Positions 19,111-28,931 of a stretch of DNA of 64,000 nt are shown one piece after another. Below the pieces are notes generated by a model. It saw nothing but the letters and a program-made list of their open reading frames with translations, was not told the origin of the DNA and did no database searches. This stretch comes from an uncultured Acinetobacter sp. (GTDB lineage Bacteria; Pseudomonadota; Gammaproteobacteria; Pseudomonadales; Moraxellaceae): the NCBI RefSeq assembly GCF_947493735.1, contig NZ_CANLSL010000012.1, positions 18,026-82,025 on the forward strand. The letters are read 5' to 3'. The number at the start of each line of letters is the position of its first letter. The first letter of the stretch is position 1. The position numbers and the translations under genes were made by a program.

Positions 19111-19836
19111 ATGAGTGCAAATCAATCTTCTATTTCTCGGCTTTCAAGTAATAACGATACCGATCTCAATACACAACAGGTCTGGACAGCAGTCGATGAC
19201 TATATCGAGGCGCACCTCATTGAAGCCAATCCAATATTAGAAAAAACTTTAGAAAATACAGCATGTCAAGGCTATCCAAGCCATTTGCATATTGCGCCTA
19301 ATCAAGCGAAGATGCTCACCATGTTCATCAAAATGAATGGCGCAAAGCGTATTTTAGAATTTGGGACTTTTGCCGCCTATAGCACGATTGTGATGGCGCA
19401 AGCCTTGCCTGAAGATGGCTATATCCTCACCATTGAAAATCGTGATACGCATCATGCCCTCGCCATAGAAAATATCGAAAATGCAGGATTGTCGAATATC
19501 ATTGATGCACGTCATGGTCGAGCTAGTGATGTGCTACAAAGCTTGAGTGATGATACCCCTGCCTTTGACTTTATTTTTATTGATGCAGATAAACAAAGCT
19601 ATCCTGAATATTTAGAGCTGAGTTTAAAATTTTCTCGTTCCGGGACGATCATCATCATGGACAATGTGATTCGAGCTGCTGATATTATTGATCCTGAGAA
19701 TCAAAAGCCAAGTATTGTGGGATTACGTGAGTTATTTCAAGCATTAGAAAATCATCCACAAATCGCAGAATGTACTGCGATTCAAACTGTCGGTTGCAAA
19801 GGGTATGATGGGTTTGCAATGGCAATTGTGAAGTAG
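19111..19836 (+). CDS. SAM-dependent O-methyltransferase (CCoAOMT-like)
   Basis: A 241-residue class I methyltransferase of the O-methyltransferase family 3 (caffeoyl-CoA/catechol-like). Motif I reads ILEFGTFAAYSTIVMA (about 85-100; usual GT(y/f)xGYST pattern with AA in place of GY), the acidic post-motif is TIENRD, and the DADKQSY and MDNVIRA segments are the metal-binding motifs of divalent-cation-dependent members. No signal peptide. The physiological substrate is unknown; the protein converges with the Usp gene. Confidence 0.87.
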   Translation: MSANQSSISRLSSNNDTDLNTQQVWTAVDDYIEAHLIEANPILEKTLENTACQGYPSHLHIAPNQAKMLTMFIKMNGAKRILEFGTFAAYSTIVMAQALPEDGYILTIENRDTHHALAIENIENAGLSNIIDARHGRASDVLQSLSDDTPAFDFIFIDADKQSYPEYLELSLKFSRSGTIIIMDNVIRAADIIDPENQKPSIVGLRELFQALENHPQIAECTAIQTVGCKGYDGFAMAIVK

Positions 19837-19975
19837 TAGACATTATCACCTTATGACAAAATCATTTCAAATTGTTTGTATTTTCAGCAACTTGTATAAG
19901 AAATAGATCAGCTAGTTATTTTTTAAACAAAGCCCTTGAAAGCTTGTTATGACAAAGGCTGTGAGCTTTTATACG

Positions 19976-20008
19976 CACAGTTATCCACACATTTTGAGGA
20001 TAACTGTG
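19976..20008. repeat. Hairpin carrying a perfect DnaA-box sequence
   Basis: CACAGTTATCC and GGATAACTGTG form a perfect inverted repeat between two convergent genes. The left arm and loop contain TTATCCACA (19981-19989), an exact DnaA-box match. There is no T-run, so it is a weak terminator candidate; a role in DnaA titration is possible but unsupported. Confidence 0.5.
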
Positions 20009-20092
20009 ATTAACTTTTCGAAGTCCTTTGAACCCACATCAAACATGCAATATTGATTCATCAAAATCTTTAGGCGGTAACTAGCGAAGCCT

Positions 20093-20947
20093 TTAGCGAG
20101 CAACTAACATCGGCACTTCGGATTCTTGGAAAATTTTTAATGTGGTGCTACCTACAAAGAATTGTTGAATACGGCTATGGCTAAACGCACCCATAATCAT
20201 CATGCCCAGCTGATGTTGTTTCTGATATTCAAGTAAGCTTTCGGCAATATCACCATATAGATATTGGCTCGTTACATTCAGTCCAGAGTATTTTAGATAA
20301 TCCGTCGGCTGTGCCAGTATGCCATTTTGATCACCGACGTAGACAATATGACACTCCATATCTTTGAGTAATTCACTTTGTCCTACTCGCTTGAGCATGG
20401 TTTGACAGACTTGAGAATGCTCATAGGCAAAGAGAAAACTGGTCGGTGGTATAAACTGCTCACCAATGGTAAATACGGTCGATTTCGTCCCTCGGATTAA
20501 ACCTTCAACATTGCTTCCAACTGGCTTATTTTTTTCTGCAGCATTTTCACCAATCTTGCCAATCACGGCAATGTCTTCAGGTTGTAGCTCATCAAAACTT
20601 TGTTCTAAAAATTCACCACGACGCTGAATAATGGTCGCCTCAATGTTATATTTATTTTTAATCAATTTGGAGATGTGTTGTAGTAAATCATCACTATATT
20701 GCTGCGCAAGTTCAAATTGTTTTTCATCAAGCTCGGTGAGTTCTTTGAGGAGCATGGCGTTACTTTCAAAGCCAATCACACCACTGATCTCACCCAAATG
20801 ATAGCTCGCAGGACGATAGTCTAAAACTTGCAATAAAACTAATGGTCGTTGAGTCTTTTGAGCGACCCAAACGGCGGCTTCAGCGGTGGCATTGACGCAT
20901 GGTGATGCATCAATACAGGCGACGACTCGCCCTATCACATTGCCCAT
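20093..20947 (-). CDS. Tandem universal stress protein (UspA family)
   Basis: A 284-residue protein made of two Usp domains (about 1-145 and 155-284). The first begins GRVVACIDASPCVNATAEAA, the typical beta-strand-1 nucleotide region. The second ends with GMMIMGAFSHSRIQQFFVGSTT, a G(2X)G(9X)G(S/T) ATP-binding motif. UspA proteins are induced in stationary phase and stress, and ATP binding by the second half is likely. It is preceded by a 160-bp leader and has no operon partner. Confidence 0.88.
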   Translation of the reverse strand: MGNVIGRVVACIDASPCVNATAEAAVWVAQKTQRPLVLLQVLDYRPASYHLGEISGVIGFESNAMLLKELTELDEKQFELAQQYSDDLLQHISKLIKNKYNIEATIIQRRGEFLEQSFDELQPEDIAVIGKIGENAAEKNKPVGSNVEGLIRGTKSTVFTIGEQFIPPTSFLFAYEHSQVCQTMLKRVGQSELLKDMECHIVYVGDQNGILAQPTDYLKYSGLNVTSQYLYGDIAESLLEYQKQHQLGMMIMGAFSHSRIQQFFVGSTTLKIFQESEVPMLVAR

Positions 20948-21109
20948 ATTAGTCCTCGTTTTTTATTGTTAATTACTTTTATACTAAGCCAAAATCTTGC
21001 CATGTAGTGCTTTTTTTTTAGACTTTATGTAACTTTTTTCAGTGTGCCAAAATTTTTACTGCGTTCATTTTATTTACTTTTTAGCTTCTTAGATTAGCTT
21101 TTAAAAGCT

Positions 21110-21751
21110 TTACTTCTTATTTCGGCGATCGCCAATCACTTGTGCAGGATTCCCTGCAACTATCGCAAAGTCTGCAACAGCTTTGGTCACCTGACTATTC
21201 ATGCCAATCACGGCATGATCGCCAACTCGTACACCATCAACGATACCCACATCGGCACCAACCCACACATCACGACCAATATAAATCCCTTTGGAGCTCA
21301 CGGCTTGATCATAGATTGGCGCATCCATCTTCATTCCATGATTAAAGGCATACAGATGTGTATAAGCAGCAAGCCGAGCTTGATCGGCAATGATAATTCC
21401 CGCTCGACCACCGTCCAAAGTACAGTGATGATTTATTGCTACTTCATTGCCGATCGTCAACGGTCCATGCAGTACGCTATCTGCTGCGACAAAGCTGTTA
21501 TTGCCAATACTGATCTTACGACCACGCTCTGCAAAAATATGCGCCAATGGGGAAATAAAACAATTTTCCCCAATTTCCACATCTTCCATCTCTTGCAGAT
21601 AATCTTGATAGTCTTGTTGCCATGACTTCGCCCATGCAAGATGTTTGTCTTTGAGTCGCCAATACAGCCACGGCATATAATTTAGCCGATGTTTATGCTG
21701 TTCACGATATTTTAGTAATGGATCTGTAGAGCATGGGTCGAGGTCAGTCAT
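21110..21751 (-). CDS. Left-handed beta-helix acyltransferase (hexapeptide repeat)
   Basis: A 213-residue LbetaH transferase. Hexapeptide-type turns repeat from about residue 55 to 195, including ISPLAHIFAERGRKISIGNN, NEVAINHHCTLDGG and IYIGRDVWVGADVGIVDGV. The extended N-terminal helices (about 1-50) are Trp-rich. The layout resembles sugar O-acetyltransferases and CysE-like enzymes using acetyl-CoA. The acceptor cannot be told: no capsule or LPS genes are adjacent. It lies 17 bases downstream of the IMPACT gene and is probably in its operon. Confidence 0.82.
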   Translation of the reverse strand: MTDLDPCSTDPLLKYREQHKHRLNYMPWLYWRLKDKHLAWAKSWQQDYQDYLQEMEDVEIGENCFISPLAHIFAERGRKISIGNNSFVAADSVLHGPLTIGNEVAINHHCTLDGGRAGIIIADQARLAAYTHLYAFNHGMKMDAPIYDQAVSSKGIYIGRDVWVGADVGIVDGVRVGDHAVIGMNSQVTKAVADFAIVAGNPAQVIGDRRNKK

Positions 21752-21767
21752 ATTTTAAACGACACGG

Positions 21768-22355
21768 TTAAATATTATCTTGAATGGACAATTGTTCACG
21801 TCCACGAGTGAGATTTTGTAAAAATGGATTGATCACTTCGATCTGATCATCAGTCATTTCTGCAGTCATCAACACACCATCCGCCAAATATTCCGCTTGA
21901 AAGGTAATTTCTAACTGCGCAAGCTCATATTCGATTTTTGCCAATTCGCCAAATTCACAATGCAACTGTACAGATTGCGTGGCGATCAATTCTACTCGCT
22001 CAGCAAACTGAATCGCTTGGCTTGCACAACCACCATAGGCACGTGCTAAACCGCCTGTACCAAGCTTCACACCACCATACCAGCGATTGACTAAAATCAA
22101 TACATTCGTCAAATTTTGCCCTTCAATCACTGCAAGGACTGGACGCCCTGCTGTACCCGAAGGCTCGCCATCATCATTAAAGCGGACATTGTGTCCAATT
22201 TTCCAAGCCCAGCATTGATGTGATGTACTCTGATCACGGTAATTATCTAAAAATTCTTTTACCGCTTGCTCAGAACTTACAGGCACAGCAAAAACTTGAA
22301 AGCGGCTTTTCTTCGCTTCTAAAGTTGACTCGGTAAGGGTTGCAATGGTATCCAT
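21768..22355 (-). CDS. IMPACT/YigZ family protein
   Basis: A protein of about 195 residues. The N-terminal UPF0029 domain has the diagnostic DDGEPSGTAGRPVL and VNRWYGGVKLGTGGLARAY motifs, and a C-terminal DUF1949-like ferredoxin fold follows (from about 130). Related proteins are YigZ of E. coli and eukaryotic IMPACT, linked to translation and GCN2 control; the biochemical role in bacteria is unclear. The ATG at 22355 (MDTIATL) is chosen over a GTG at 22370; neither has a strong ribosome-binding site. It sits just upstream of the hexapeptide transferase. Confidence 0.88.
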   Translation of the reverse strand: MDTIATLTESTLEAKKSRFQVFAVPVSSEQAVKEFLDNYRDQSTSHQCWAWKIGHNVRFNDDGEPSGTAGRPVLAVIEGQNLTNVLILVNRWYGGVKLGTGGLARAYGGCASQAIQFAERVELIATQSVQLHCEFGELAKIEYELAQLEITFQAEYLADGVLMTAEMTDDQIEVINPFLQNLTRGREQLSIQDNI

Positions 22356-22586
22356 GTTAAGCGATATCACCGAAAAAAATTTAAAATCAACACACTATGA
22401 TAACGACTAAAATATGCTGATGCAAAATACAATATTCTTGAAAAAGATCATAAATAAGCCGTTACCAAGTTGATTTCAGGTCACTTTTTAAAACAAACTG
22501 AATCGAATCTATACAAAACTTTGCTTTTTTATGAACTGTTTTTTGTTAATTTAAAACAACACATTCACTCAAATAAGGAAAACTCA

Positions 22587-22940
22587 ATGTCACACTTTGC
22601 GCATAAACCGAATTATTTTTTCTTATCACATACTTTGGTCGGTTTCTTAACCAATAAAATTCAACAAGCTGGGGAACTCAGCGAACTTACCGTTGATCTC
22701 AAAGATATTTTTAACCTATTTCATCAAGACCTCGCTTCAACAACGAGTAACTTAGAGGGAATTATCAATATCGCTGACAATTATCACGTAGGTACGGAAA
22801 GTCCTGAATATCGTTTAATTTCGAGCTATAAAATCCATGCTGAGAGTAATACGGTAACTTTTCACTTTAGCCCGAAAGCAGTGCAAGCTTTGCAACAAGG
22901 ACAAGCGCTGATTGCACCTGATGCGAATAATTATGAGTGA
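22587..22940 (+). CDS. Small hypothetical protein (118 aa)
   Basis: A 118-residue protein I do not recognise. It is hydrophilic, without signal peptide or membrane segment, with a helical middle (QAGELSELTVDLKDIFNLFH) and a beta-type end. The start is well supported: AAGGAA at 22575-22580 precedes the ATG by six bases. It lies upstream of thiM, separated by a hairpin-containing gap. Confidence 0.7.
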   Translation: MSHFAHKPNYFFLSHTLVGFLTNKIQQAGELSELTVDLKDIFNLFHQDLASTTSNLEGIINIADNYHVGTESPEYRLISSYKIHAESNTVTFHFSPKAVQALQQGQALIAPDANNYE

Positions 22941-22997
22941 TTCAATTCTCATCGCAACTTTAATATTGTTTCACAAGTGATTACGATAAAAAGTGAG

Positions 22998-23015
22998 TGG
23001 GAGCAAATGCTCCCA
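22998..23015 (+). terminator. Hairpin between the 118-aa gene and thiM
   Basis: A perfect stem TGGGAGC/GCTCCCA around AAAT, 58 bases after the stop. There is no true T-run (TTGAACATTTTG), so it is a weak terminator or an mRNA structure. Confidence 0.4.
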
Positions 23016-23082
23016 TTGAACATTTTGCACAGGTTATATTTTAGAATAGGTTTATAATTTTTCACTCGTCTAATGAAAAAAA

Positions 23083-23925
23083 ATGATGAATAACACGTCG
23101 AATATTTTACAATCCATCCAAACGCTTTGGCAAAAACTACAAGGCACACAACCTTTGGTGCATTGCATTACCAACAGTGTGGCAAATAATTTCGCCGCCA
23201 ATGTCTGCCTCGCTGTGGGTGCATCCCCTGCAATGATTGATAACAAACAAGAAGCAGGAAACTTCGCACGGATTGCTAGTGCATTAAGCATCAATACAGG
23301 CACGCCAACACCTGAACAAGCCTTAGCCATGCAATACGCAGCGCAAAGTGCCAATGCCGAGCATACGCCGTGGGTACTTGATCCTGTTGGTTATAGTGAA
23401 ATCTTAGCGTGGCGCAGTCAAATCGTCGATGATTTATTGCAATATCACCCAACGATTCTTCGTGGCAATGCTTCAGAGATTGCGACCTTAGCAGGTGCTC
23501 AAAGCTCAAGCAAAGGCGTGGATAGTACCTTAAGTGCAGAACAGGCTGTCGATCAAGCTCTGGAACTTCTTGGTATTTGCGACTGTGTTGCGATTTCAGG
23601 TGGTACAGACTTTATCCTGTCTAAAGAACTTGGCGTGGTTGCCATTTCAGGTGGCTCAAACCTACAACCCAAAGTGACTGCGATGGGTTGTGCACTAGGC
23701 GCAGTGTGCGCAGCCTATCTTGGTGTATTGGAAGAAAGCCAACCAGCTGCTTTGGCTGCGATTGCTGCGCATGTACATTTCGCTGTCGCCGCACAAATTG
23801 CTGAGGAAAAATTGACTATGCAAAATGTAGGTATTGGTTCTTTTCAAATGTTATTTTTAGATGCTTTATTTCAGATCACAGCGGAAGATTTTGATAAAGT
23901 TGAAATCAATCAAATTGCCAATTAA
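23083..23925 (+). CDS. thiM: Hydroxyethylthiazole kinase
   Basis: ThiM phosphorylates 4-methyl-5-(2-hydroxyethyl)thiazole with ATP, in the salvage branch of thiamine synthesis. The 280-residue ribokinase-like protein has the conserved GNASEIATLAG and TAMGCALGAVCAAYLG motifs; the catalytic Cys of the anion hole lies in the latter. The GASPAMIDN and WVLDPVGY regions are also typical. Two ATG codons in a row (23083, 23086) can serve as start. No thiE, thiD or TPP-riboswitch-like leader is visible in the 140-bp upstream gap. Confidence 0.92.
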   Translation: MMNNTSNILQSIQTLWQKLQGTQPLVHCITNSVANNFAANVCLAVGASPAMIDNKQEAGNFARIASALSINTGTPTPEQALAMQYAAQSANAEHTPWVLDPVGYSEILAWRSQIVDDLLQYHPTILRGNASEIATLAGAQSSSKGVDSTLSAEQAVDQALELLGICDCVAISGGTDFILSKELGVVAISGGSNLQPKVTAMGCALGAVCAAYLGVLEESQPAALAAIAAHVHFAVAAQIAEEKLTMQNVGIGSFQMLFLDALFQITAEDFDKVEINQIAN

Positions 23926-23952
23926 GATTGATAGTATCGCAATAAAAAATTA

Positions 23953-23976
23953 GGACTGTCGAAACAGCCCTTATTT
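23953..23976. terminator. Bidirectional terminator between thiM and pstB
   Basis: Stem GGACTGT/ACAGCCC (one A-C mismatch) around CGAA, followed by TTATTTT on the plus strand and flanked by A-rich sequence that gives T's on the minus strand. It lies between two convergent genes. Confidence 0.6.
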
Positions 23977-23999
23977 TGGATTCATTACGCAATCATTTT

Positions 24000-24917
24000 T
24001 TAACCGAAACGACCTGTGATATACGCTTCCGTCAACTGATGATCAGGTTGCGTAAAGACTTTCTCAGTCGAGTTCACTTCGATCAAATCACCCAAGTGGA
24101 AGTAAGCAGTACGATTCGATACACGTGCTGCTTGTTGCATTGAGTGCGTTACGATCGCAATGGTGTACTGCGTAGAAAGTTCAGAGATTAACTCTTCAAC
24201 TTTTGCCGTTGCAATCGGGTCAAGCGCAGAACAAGGCTCATCCATCAAGATCACTTCAGGGCTCACAGCAATGGTACGTGCAATGCACAGACGTTGTTGC
24301 TGACCACCTGAAAGACCTGTACCTGGTTGGTTCAAACGATCTTTGACCTCTTCCCAAAGACCTGCTTTACGCAAGCTGTTCTCAACAATTTCTTCTAGAT
24401 CATATTTGCTCTTTGCCAAACCGTGAAGCTTTGGACCATAGGCAACATTATCAAAAATCGACTTTGGGAATGGGTTTGGTTTTTGGAAGACCATACCGAC
24501 CTGTGCACGAAGTAAGACCACATCAAGGTTTTGGTCATAAATATCACGACCATCCATGTTGACTTGACCCGTCACACGGCAACCATCAATGGTGTCATTC
24601 ATACGATTTAAAGTACGAAGAAACGTAGACTTACCACAGCCTGACGGCCCAATAAAGGCAATGACTTCATTTTGATAGATATCAAGATCAATGCCTTTAA
24701 TCGCTTCTGTTTCACCATAATAGACATGGACGTCTTTGGTGCTAATTTTCACTTCAGCATTTTGACGCTTTTGATCATCTTTATTTTTTACATCAAACTT
24801 TGCATTTTCACGTGGGTGTTGTGCTGGGGTTTGATCGTCATGAGTCTGTGAGGTGCTTGGATTGTTCACTTTGATATCCTGTGTATCCACATTTTTAACT
24901 TCAGTTGTTAGCATCAT
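24000..24917 (-). CDS. pstB: Phosphate ABC transporter ATP-binding protein PstB
   Basis: The ATPase of the high-affinity phosphate transporter. Walker A is GPSGCGKST (about residue 110-118), the signature is [13 protein letters not shown] and Walker B is [13 protein letters not shown]-loop region [12 protein letters not shown]. It has an N-terminal extension of about 70 Asp/Lys/Gln-rich residues ([14 protein letters not shown]) not found in E. coli PstB. The start is ATG 24917 or 24914, set by GGAG at 24922-24925; longer frames begin inside pstA. It is the last gene of pstSCAB; no phoU follows, which is unusual. Confidence 0.96.
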   Translation of the reverse strand: MMLTTEVKNVDTQDIKVNNPSTSQTHDDQTPAQHPRENAKFDVKNKDDQKRQNAEVKISTKDVHVYYGETEAIKGIDLDIYQNEVIAFIGPSGCGKSTFLRTLNRMNDTIDGCRVTGQVNMDGRDIYDQNLDVVLLRAQVGMVFQKPNPFPKSIFDNVAYGPKLHGLAKSKYDLEEIVENSLRKAGLWEEVKDRLNQPGTGLSGGQQQRLCIARTIAVSPEVILMDEPCSALDPIATAKVEELISELSTQYTIAIVTHSMQQAARVSNRTAYFHLGDLIEVNSTEKVFTQPDHQLTEAYITGRFG

Positions 24918-24927
24918 TTTTCTCCAA

Positions 24928-26325
24928 TTACCAACGAACTTCAAACTTTTTACGCAACCAAATGGCTAAGCTGTTTAGACCGATCATTAATGCGAGAAGT
25001 ACAATGATCGCCGCAGCGGTACGCCCTTCAAAGAAGTTACGCATTTCATTGCCTTGCCATAGATAAATCTGAACTGGTAAGGCAGTCGCTTGATCCATTG
25101 GTGTAGAAGGAATACTGGCAACGAATGCACTCATTCCGATCAATAGTAATGGTGCTGTCTCACCGAGGGCTTGCGCCACACCGATAATTGCACCTGTCAA
25201 AATACCTGGTAGTGCTAGTGGCAAAACGTGATGGAAGACGCTTTGCACTTTTGAAGCACCCAAACCCAGTGCCGCTTGGCGAATTGAAGGTGGAACAGCT
25301 TTTAATGATGCACGCGTGGTGATAATCACCGTCGGCAAGGTCATCAAGCTTAACACTAAACCACCAACTAAAGGTGCAGATAATGGTAGATGGAACCAGT
25401 TGATAAAAATCGCCGCACCAAGCAAACCAAATACAATCGAAGGCACTGCTGCAAGGTTGTTAATATTGACTTCAATGATGTCTGTGAGCCAGTTTTGTTT
25501 TGCAAACTCTTCGAGGTAGATCGCACTCGCCACACCAATTGGTATCGAGATAAAAATCACGATCAGCATCATGAACAATGAACCCATGAATGCACCTGCC
25601 AAACCACTTAACTCTGGCGCACTTCGTGAATCAGGATTACTAAAGAGATTGGTATTAAAACCATTATAGATAATGCCTTCATTTTTCAGCTGATCTGCAA
25701 GCTGACGAACTTCGGGGCTGAGCTGTTGTTGCTCATCAGGCAGACTACGGTCAATCTTGCCTGTTACCCAGACATCGACATTCGCTGCTGTTAAGAATTT
25801 AATTTCTTGCTTTTGACCAATCAAGCTCTGATCTGCAAGTACCATGTCACGAAGTCGATAGCCTTCTGAGCTGCTGAAAATAGAGACTAAATCGTCACGA
25901 CGACTTTCAAGCTCAGGATTTTTAGCGATCACACTATTGACCAATAAGCTATCCCAATCGACCATGGCGAACTCGCCCTGCCAGTTCATGAATCGTTCTT
26001 CAAATGCCGCAGGAGTTTCACCTGACTGTGGTATTGGTTTCGGACTAACATTGATCACAGTTGGATCAAAGAAGACTTCTGTTTGCATGGTTGACTGCCA
26101 AAAAGCAGGCAAACCACGGCTTAAAATACTAGCGAATAACAGCACAACGAAGAATAAACCAATCAATACAGCGATAAAGCCCGTTGATTTAAATGCTTTT
26201 TCTTTACGATGGCGCTTCGCCAAAGAGCCTTCGATACGCTTACGACGCTCTGCTTGCTCTGCGGCGGCTTTTTGTGGATCAAACTCTGGGTACTGATCCA
26301 CTGGCGGATTATTTGATGTACTCAT
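24928..26325 (-). CDS. pstA: Phosphate ABC transporter permease PstA (long form)
   Basis: An inner-membrane permease of 465 residues, far longer than the ~300-residue E. coli PstA. After a basic N-terminus and a first membrane segment (about 48-72), a large periplasmic insert (about 75-235; DUF3333-like) precedes the ABC permease core with its five remaining segments. The permease EAA-type loop is [20 protein letters not shown]. The ATG overlaps the pstC stop by four bases (ATGA), indicating translational coupling. The insert type is known from Pseudomonas-like phosphate permeases. Confidence 0.95.
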   Translation of the reverse strand: MSTSNNPPVDQYPEFDPQKAAAEQAERRKRIEGSLAKRHRKEKAFKSTGFIAVLIGLFFVVLLFASILSRGLPAFWQSTMQTEVFFDPTVINVSPKPIPQSGETPAAFEERFMNWQGEFAMVDWDSLLVNSVIAKNPELESRRDDLVSIFSSSEGYRLRDMVLADQSLIGQKQEIKFLTAANVDVWVTGKIDRSLPDEQQQLSPEVRQLADQLKNEGIIYNGFNTNLFSNPDSRSAPELSGLAGAFMGSLFMMLIVIFISIPIGVASAIYLEEFAKQNWLTDIIEVNINNLAAVPSIVFGLLGAAIFINWFHLPLSAPLVGGLVLSLMTLPTVIITTRASLKAVPPSIRQAALGLGASKVQSVFHHVLPLALPGILTGAIIGVAQALGETAPLLLIGMSAFVASIPSTPMDQATALPVQIYLWQGNEMRNFFEGRTAAAIIVLLALMIGLNSLAIWLRKKFEVRW

Positions 26326-27701
26326 TCGTATTGCTCACGATATTTGCGCACGATATATAGTGCAATGATATTCAGACCAAGAGTGATCACGAAAAGGGTT
26401 AGACCTAAGGCAAATGCAACTAGCGATTGCGGACTAGCAAAGTCTGTATCACCTGTCAATTGATTGACGATTGTCACTGTCACAGTTGATACGGCTTGTA
26501 ATGGATTGCCATGCAGTAATGGGCTATTCCCTGCTGCGAGTACAACGATCATGGTTTCGCCGATCGCACGAGAAGCCGCAAGTAAGAATGCACCAACTAC
26601 ACCCGGCAGTGCTGCAGGCATCACCACTTTCAAAATCGTTTCAGACTTCGTAGCACCCAAACCGAGTGAGCCATCACGAAGTGAACGAGGGACTTGGGTG
26701 ATAATGTCATCCGACAGCGAAGATACAAAAGGAATAATCATAATTCCCATCACAAATCCTGCAGTCAATGCGCTGGTGGCATTGATATTTAGACCAAGCG
26801 TATTCCCCATACTATGGAAGAACGGACCAATCACCATCAATGCAAATACACCATAAACAATGGTCGGAATCCCTGCCAAAATCTCAATGATCGGCTTCAC
26901 GATTGCACGAAAACGTGGCTTGGCATATTCAGCCAAATAAATCGCAGTCATCAGACCCACTGGTACAGCCACAAGCAAAGCAATGATACTGACCATGATC
27001 GTACCCCAAAGCAGTGGCAACAAACCATAACTCCCTTCGGCAGAACCAGTGGTACTAAATCCTGGATTCCACTCTGTACCCAAGAAGAAATCTACTGGGC
27101 TGACAAAGTCAAAGAAGTTTAATGCTTCCGAGAGCATCGACATCACGATGCCAACAGTCGTTAAGATCGCAATACCTGAACACAATGCCAAAGCGATAGA
27201 AATTGTTTTCTCTACATGGTTACGTGCACGATATTGACCTGAAATACGTTGGCGAGCATATGCTAAGCCAAATAACGCAACCGAGATCACCACAGCAAAC
27301 TTAGCAATCAACCCAACGGTCTGATAGGTCTTTAATTTTTCAGCAGCTGCAAGCTCATACGCTTGTGCTGTATCAGTCACACCGAATCCTGATGCGATGG
27401 ATTGAATACGACGTAAAATCACATCGAGCTCAGTCGCAGACAGACTACTTGCAACTTGTGCAGGGATCTCACCAAGTGCAACATGACGCAAAATCGAAGG
27501 TTCTGCAAAGTTCCAAACTAACAGCAATAATGCTGCAGGAATACCACACCACAATGCGACCAATGTCCCATAGTAGCCTGGTCGAGAGTGCAACATCGCC
27601 GAGTTGTTCCCTTTACCAGCAATCGACCGACTACGTGTCAGACCGATCTGATAGGCAACTGCGATAATCGCCAGCAAAATGCCAACCAGTAATAAATTCA
27701 T
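26322..27701 (-). CDS. pstC: Phosphate ABC transporter permease PstC (long form)
   Basis: The second permease subunit, 459 residues, with an N-terminal segment and an extra region (about 60-190) relative to E. coli PstC, then six core membrane segments. The cytoplasmic coupling loop is SLGLGATKSETILKVVMPAA. GGAG precedes the ATG by a normal distance. A hairpin 73 bases upstream separates it from pstS and should reduce read-through, giving more binding protein than permease. It overlaps pstA by four bases. Confidence 0.95.
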   Translation of the reverse strand: MNLLLVGILLAIIAVAYQIGLTRSRSIAGKGNNSAMLHSRPGYYGTLVALWCGIPAALLLLVWNFAEPSILRHVALGEIPAQVASSLSATELDVILRRIQSIASGFGVTDTAQAYELAAAEKLKTYQTVGLIAKFAVVISVALFGLAYARQRISGQYRARNHVEKTISIALALCSGIAILTTVGIVMSMLSEALNFFDFVSPVDFFLGTEWNPGFSTTGSAEGSYGLLPLLWGTIMVSIIALLVAVPVGLMTAIYLAEYAKPRFRAIVKPIIEILAGIPTIVYGVFALMVIGPFFHSMGNTLGLNINATSALTAGFVMGIMIIPFVSSLSDDIITQVPRSLRDGSLGLGATKSETILKVVMPAALPGVVGAFLLAASRAIGETMIVVLAAGNSPLLHGNPLQAVSTVTVTIVNQLTGDTDFASPQSLVAFALGLTLFVITLGLNIIALYIVRKYREQYE

Positions 27702-27773
27702 GGAAGCTCCAAGTATGCTGTGTTACGGGTTAAACCCACATTTCATTAAAAATTCATTTACTTTTTAATAGAC

Positions 27774-27809
27774 AAAAAAGCTGATGACAGAGTGTTCTAT
27801 CATCAGCTT
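27774..27809 (-). terminator. Intra-operon terminator/attenuator between pstS and pstC
   Basis: On the minus strand a perfect 10-bp stem (AAGCTGATGA with TCATCAGCTT) runs into TTTTTTGTC, 15 bases after the pstS stop. It would end most pstS transcripts while letting some continue into pstCAB. Confidence 0.75.
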
Positions 27810-27823
27810 CCTTGCTGAATCAC

Positions 27824-28846
27824 TTATTTAACTGATTTACCAGCTTTGAAATCAGCCAATACTTTACTACGCTCAGATGAGCTTAGTGGGATCAAACCTG
27901 CATTTACAAGCTTAGAGTTTGCACCTGATACTTTCTGGCTCAAGAAGAACTCAACGTATTGTGGCAAGCCTTTAATCGCCTTAAGGTGTTCGCCTTTTAC
28001 ATAGAAGTAAAGTGGACGAGATACAGGATATTTACCACTGATTACAGTCGCTTCCGAAGGTGTTACACCATTCACAGTTGCAACACGTAGACGGTCACGG
28101 TTTTGATCATAGAAGCTCAAACCAAATACACCAACTGCACTTGGAGAAGTTTTCAAACGAGCAAGCGTTTCTGTATAGTCACCAGCGATTTCGACAACAC
28201 GTCCATCTTTACGGAAAGTTGAACATGCTTTCTCACGTGCTTCTTTGTCCAAAGCTTTGAAGTAGTCATATGCTTCACAGCCTGCTGTAACCATTTTTTC
28301 TTGGAAAACTTCACGCGTACCGTGGTTAGACGCAGGAATTACCAATGTGATTGGTTCATTAGGTAATGCTTTGTCAATTTGATTCCAACGTGTATATGGG
28401 TTTGCAATCAGCTTGCCTTTAGATGGCATTTTTTCAGACAATGCTGCAAATACATGATATGGCTTCAATTTGAATGCTTTTTTACTTGAGTTAGAAGCAA
28501 ATACGATACCGTCATAACCAATTTTAATTTCTTGGATTTTAGTTACGCCTGCTTTGTTACAGCTTTCGATTTCGCTATCTTTGATTTTACGAGAAGAGTT
28601 TGCGATGTCGATCGTGTTGTCGCCAACACCTTGACAGAATTGACGCAAACCGCCTGAACTACCGCCTGAACCGACAACAGGAGTTTTGTATTGTGGGAAT
28701 GTATTACCAAACTCTTCTGCAACGATACTTGCAAATGGCAATACAGTTGATGAACCAGCGATTTGGATGGTGTCACGTGCAGCGTTAGCAGCTGTCATTG
28801 TTGAAGCAACAGCGATTGCTAGACCGATTTTTTGAGTTAAGCGCAT
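27824..28846 (-). CDS. pstS: Periplasmic phosphate-binding protein PstS
   Basis: The substrate-binding protein of the phosphate transporter. A Sec signal peptide (MRLTQKIGLAIAVASTMTAANA) is cleaved after ANA. The mature 318-residue protein has the phosphate-binding loop IAGSSTVLPF, the GSGGSSGGLRQFC segment and SRKIKDSE. It belongs to the PstS branch with 'SSRKI', common in Pseudomonas and Acinetobacter. A GAGA ribosome-binding site precedes the ATG. Expression is predicted to be PhoB-dependent from the Pho box upstream. Confidence 0.96.
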   Translation of the reverse strand: MRLTQKIGLAIAVASTMTAANAARDTIQIAGSSTVLPFASIVAEEFGNTFPQYKTPVVGSGGSSGGLRQFCQGVGDNTIDIANSSRKIKDSEIESCNKAGVTKIQEIKIGYDGIVFASNSSKKAFKLKPYHVFAALSEKMPSKGKLIANPYTRWNQIDKALPNEPITLVIPASNHGTREVFQEKMVTAGCEAYDYFKALDKEAREKACSTFRKDGRVVEIAGDYTETLARLKTSPSAVGVFGLSFYDQNRDRLRVATVNGVTPSEATVISGKYPVSRPLYFYVKGEHLKAIKGLPQYVEFFLSQKVSGANSKLVNAGLIPLSSSERSKVLADFKAGKSVK

Positions 28847-28931
28847 TCTTATCTCTCTTTATACGTTGAGGGTTTAAAAAGCTATATTTGAGGAGTTAGC
28901 TTCTTGTGTAGCGTTATTGTGAAATTTAAAT

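Noticed and set aside
19976..20008. Replication origin
   Set aside because: One DnaA box without a cluster, AT-rich unwinding element or dnaA/dnaN neighbour is not an origin.
22941..23082. TPP riboswitch before thiM
   Set aside because: I could not find the conserved CUGAGA core or the expected stems; only a small hairpin is seen.
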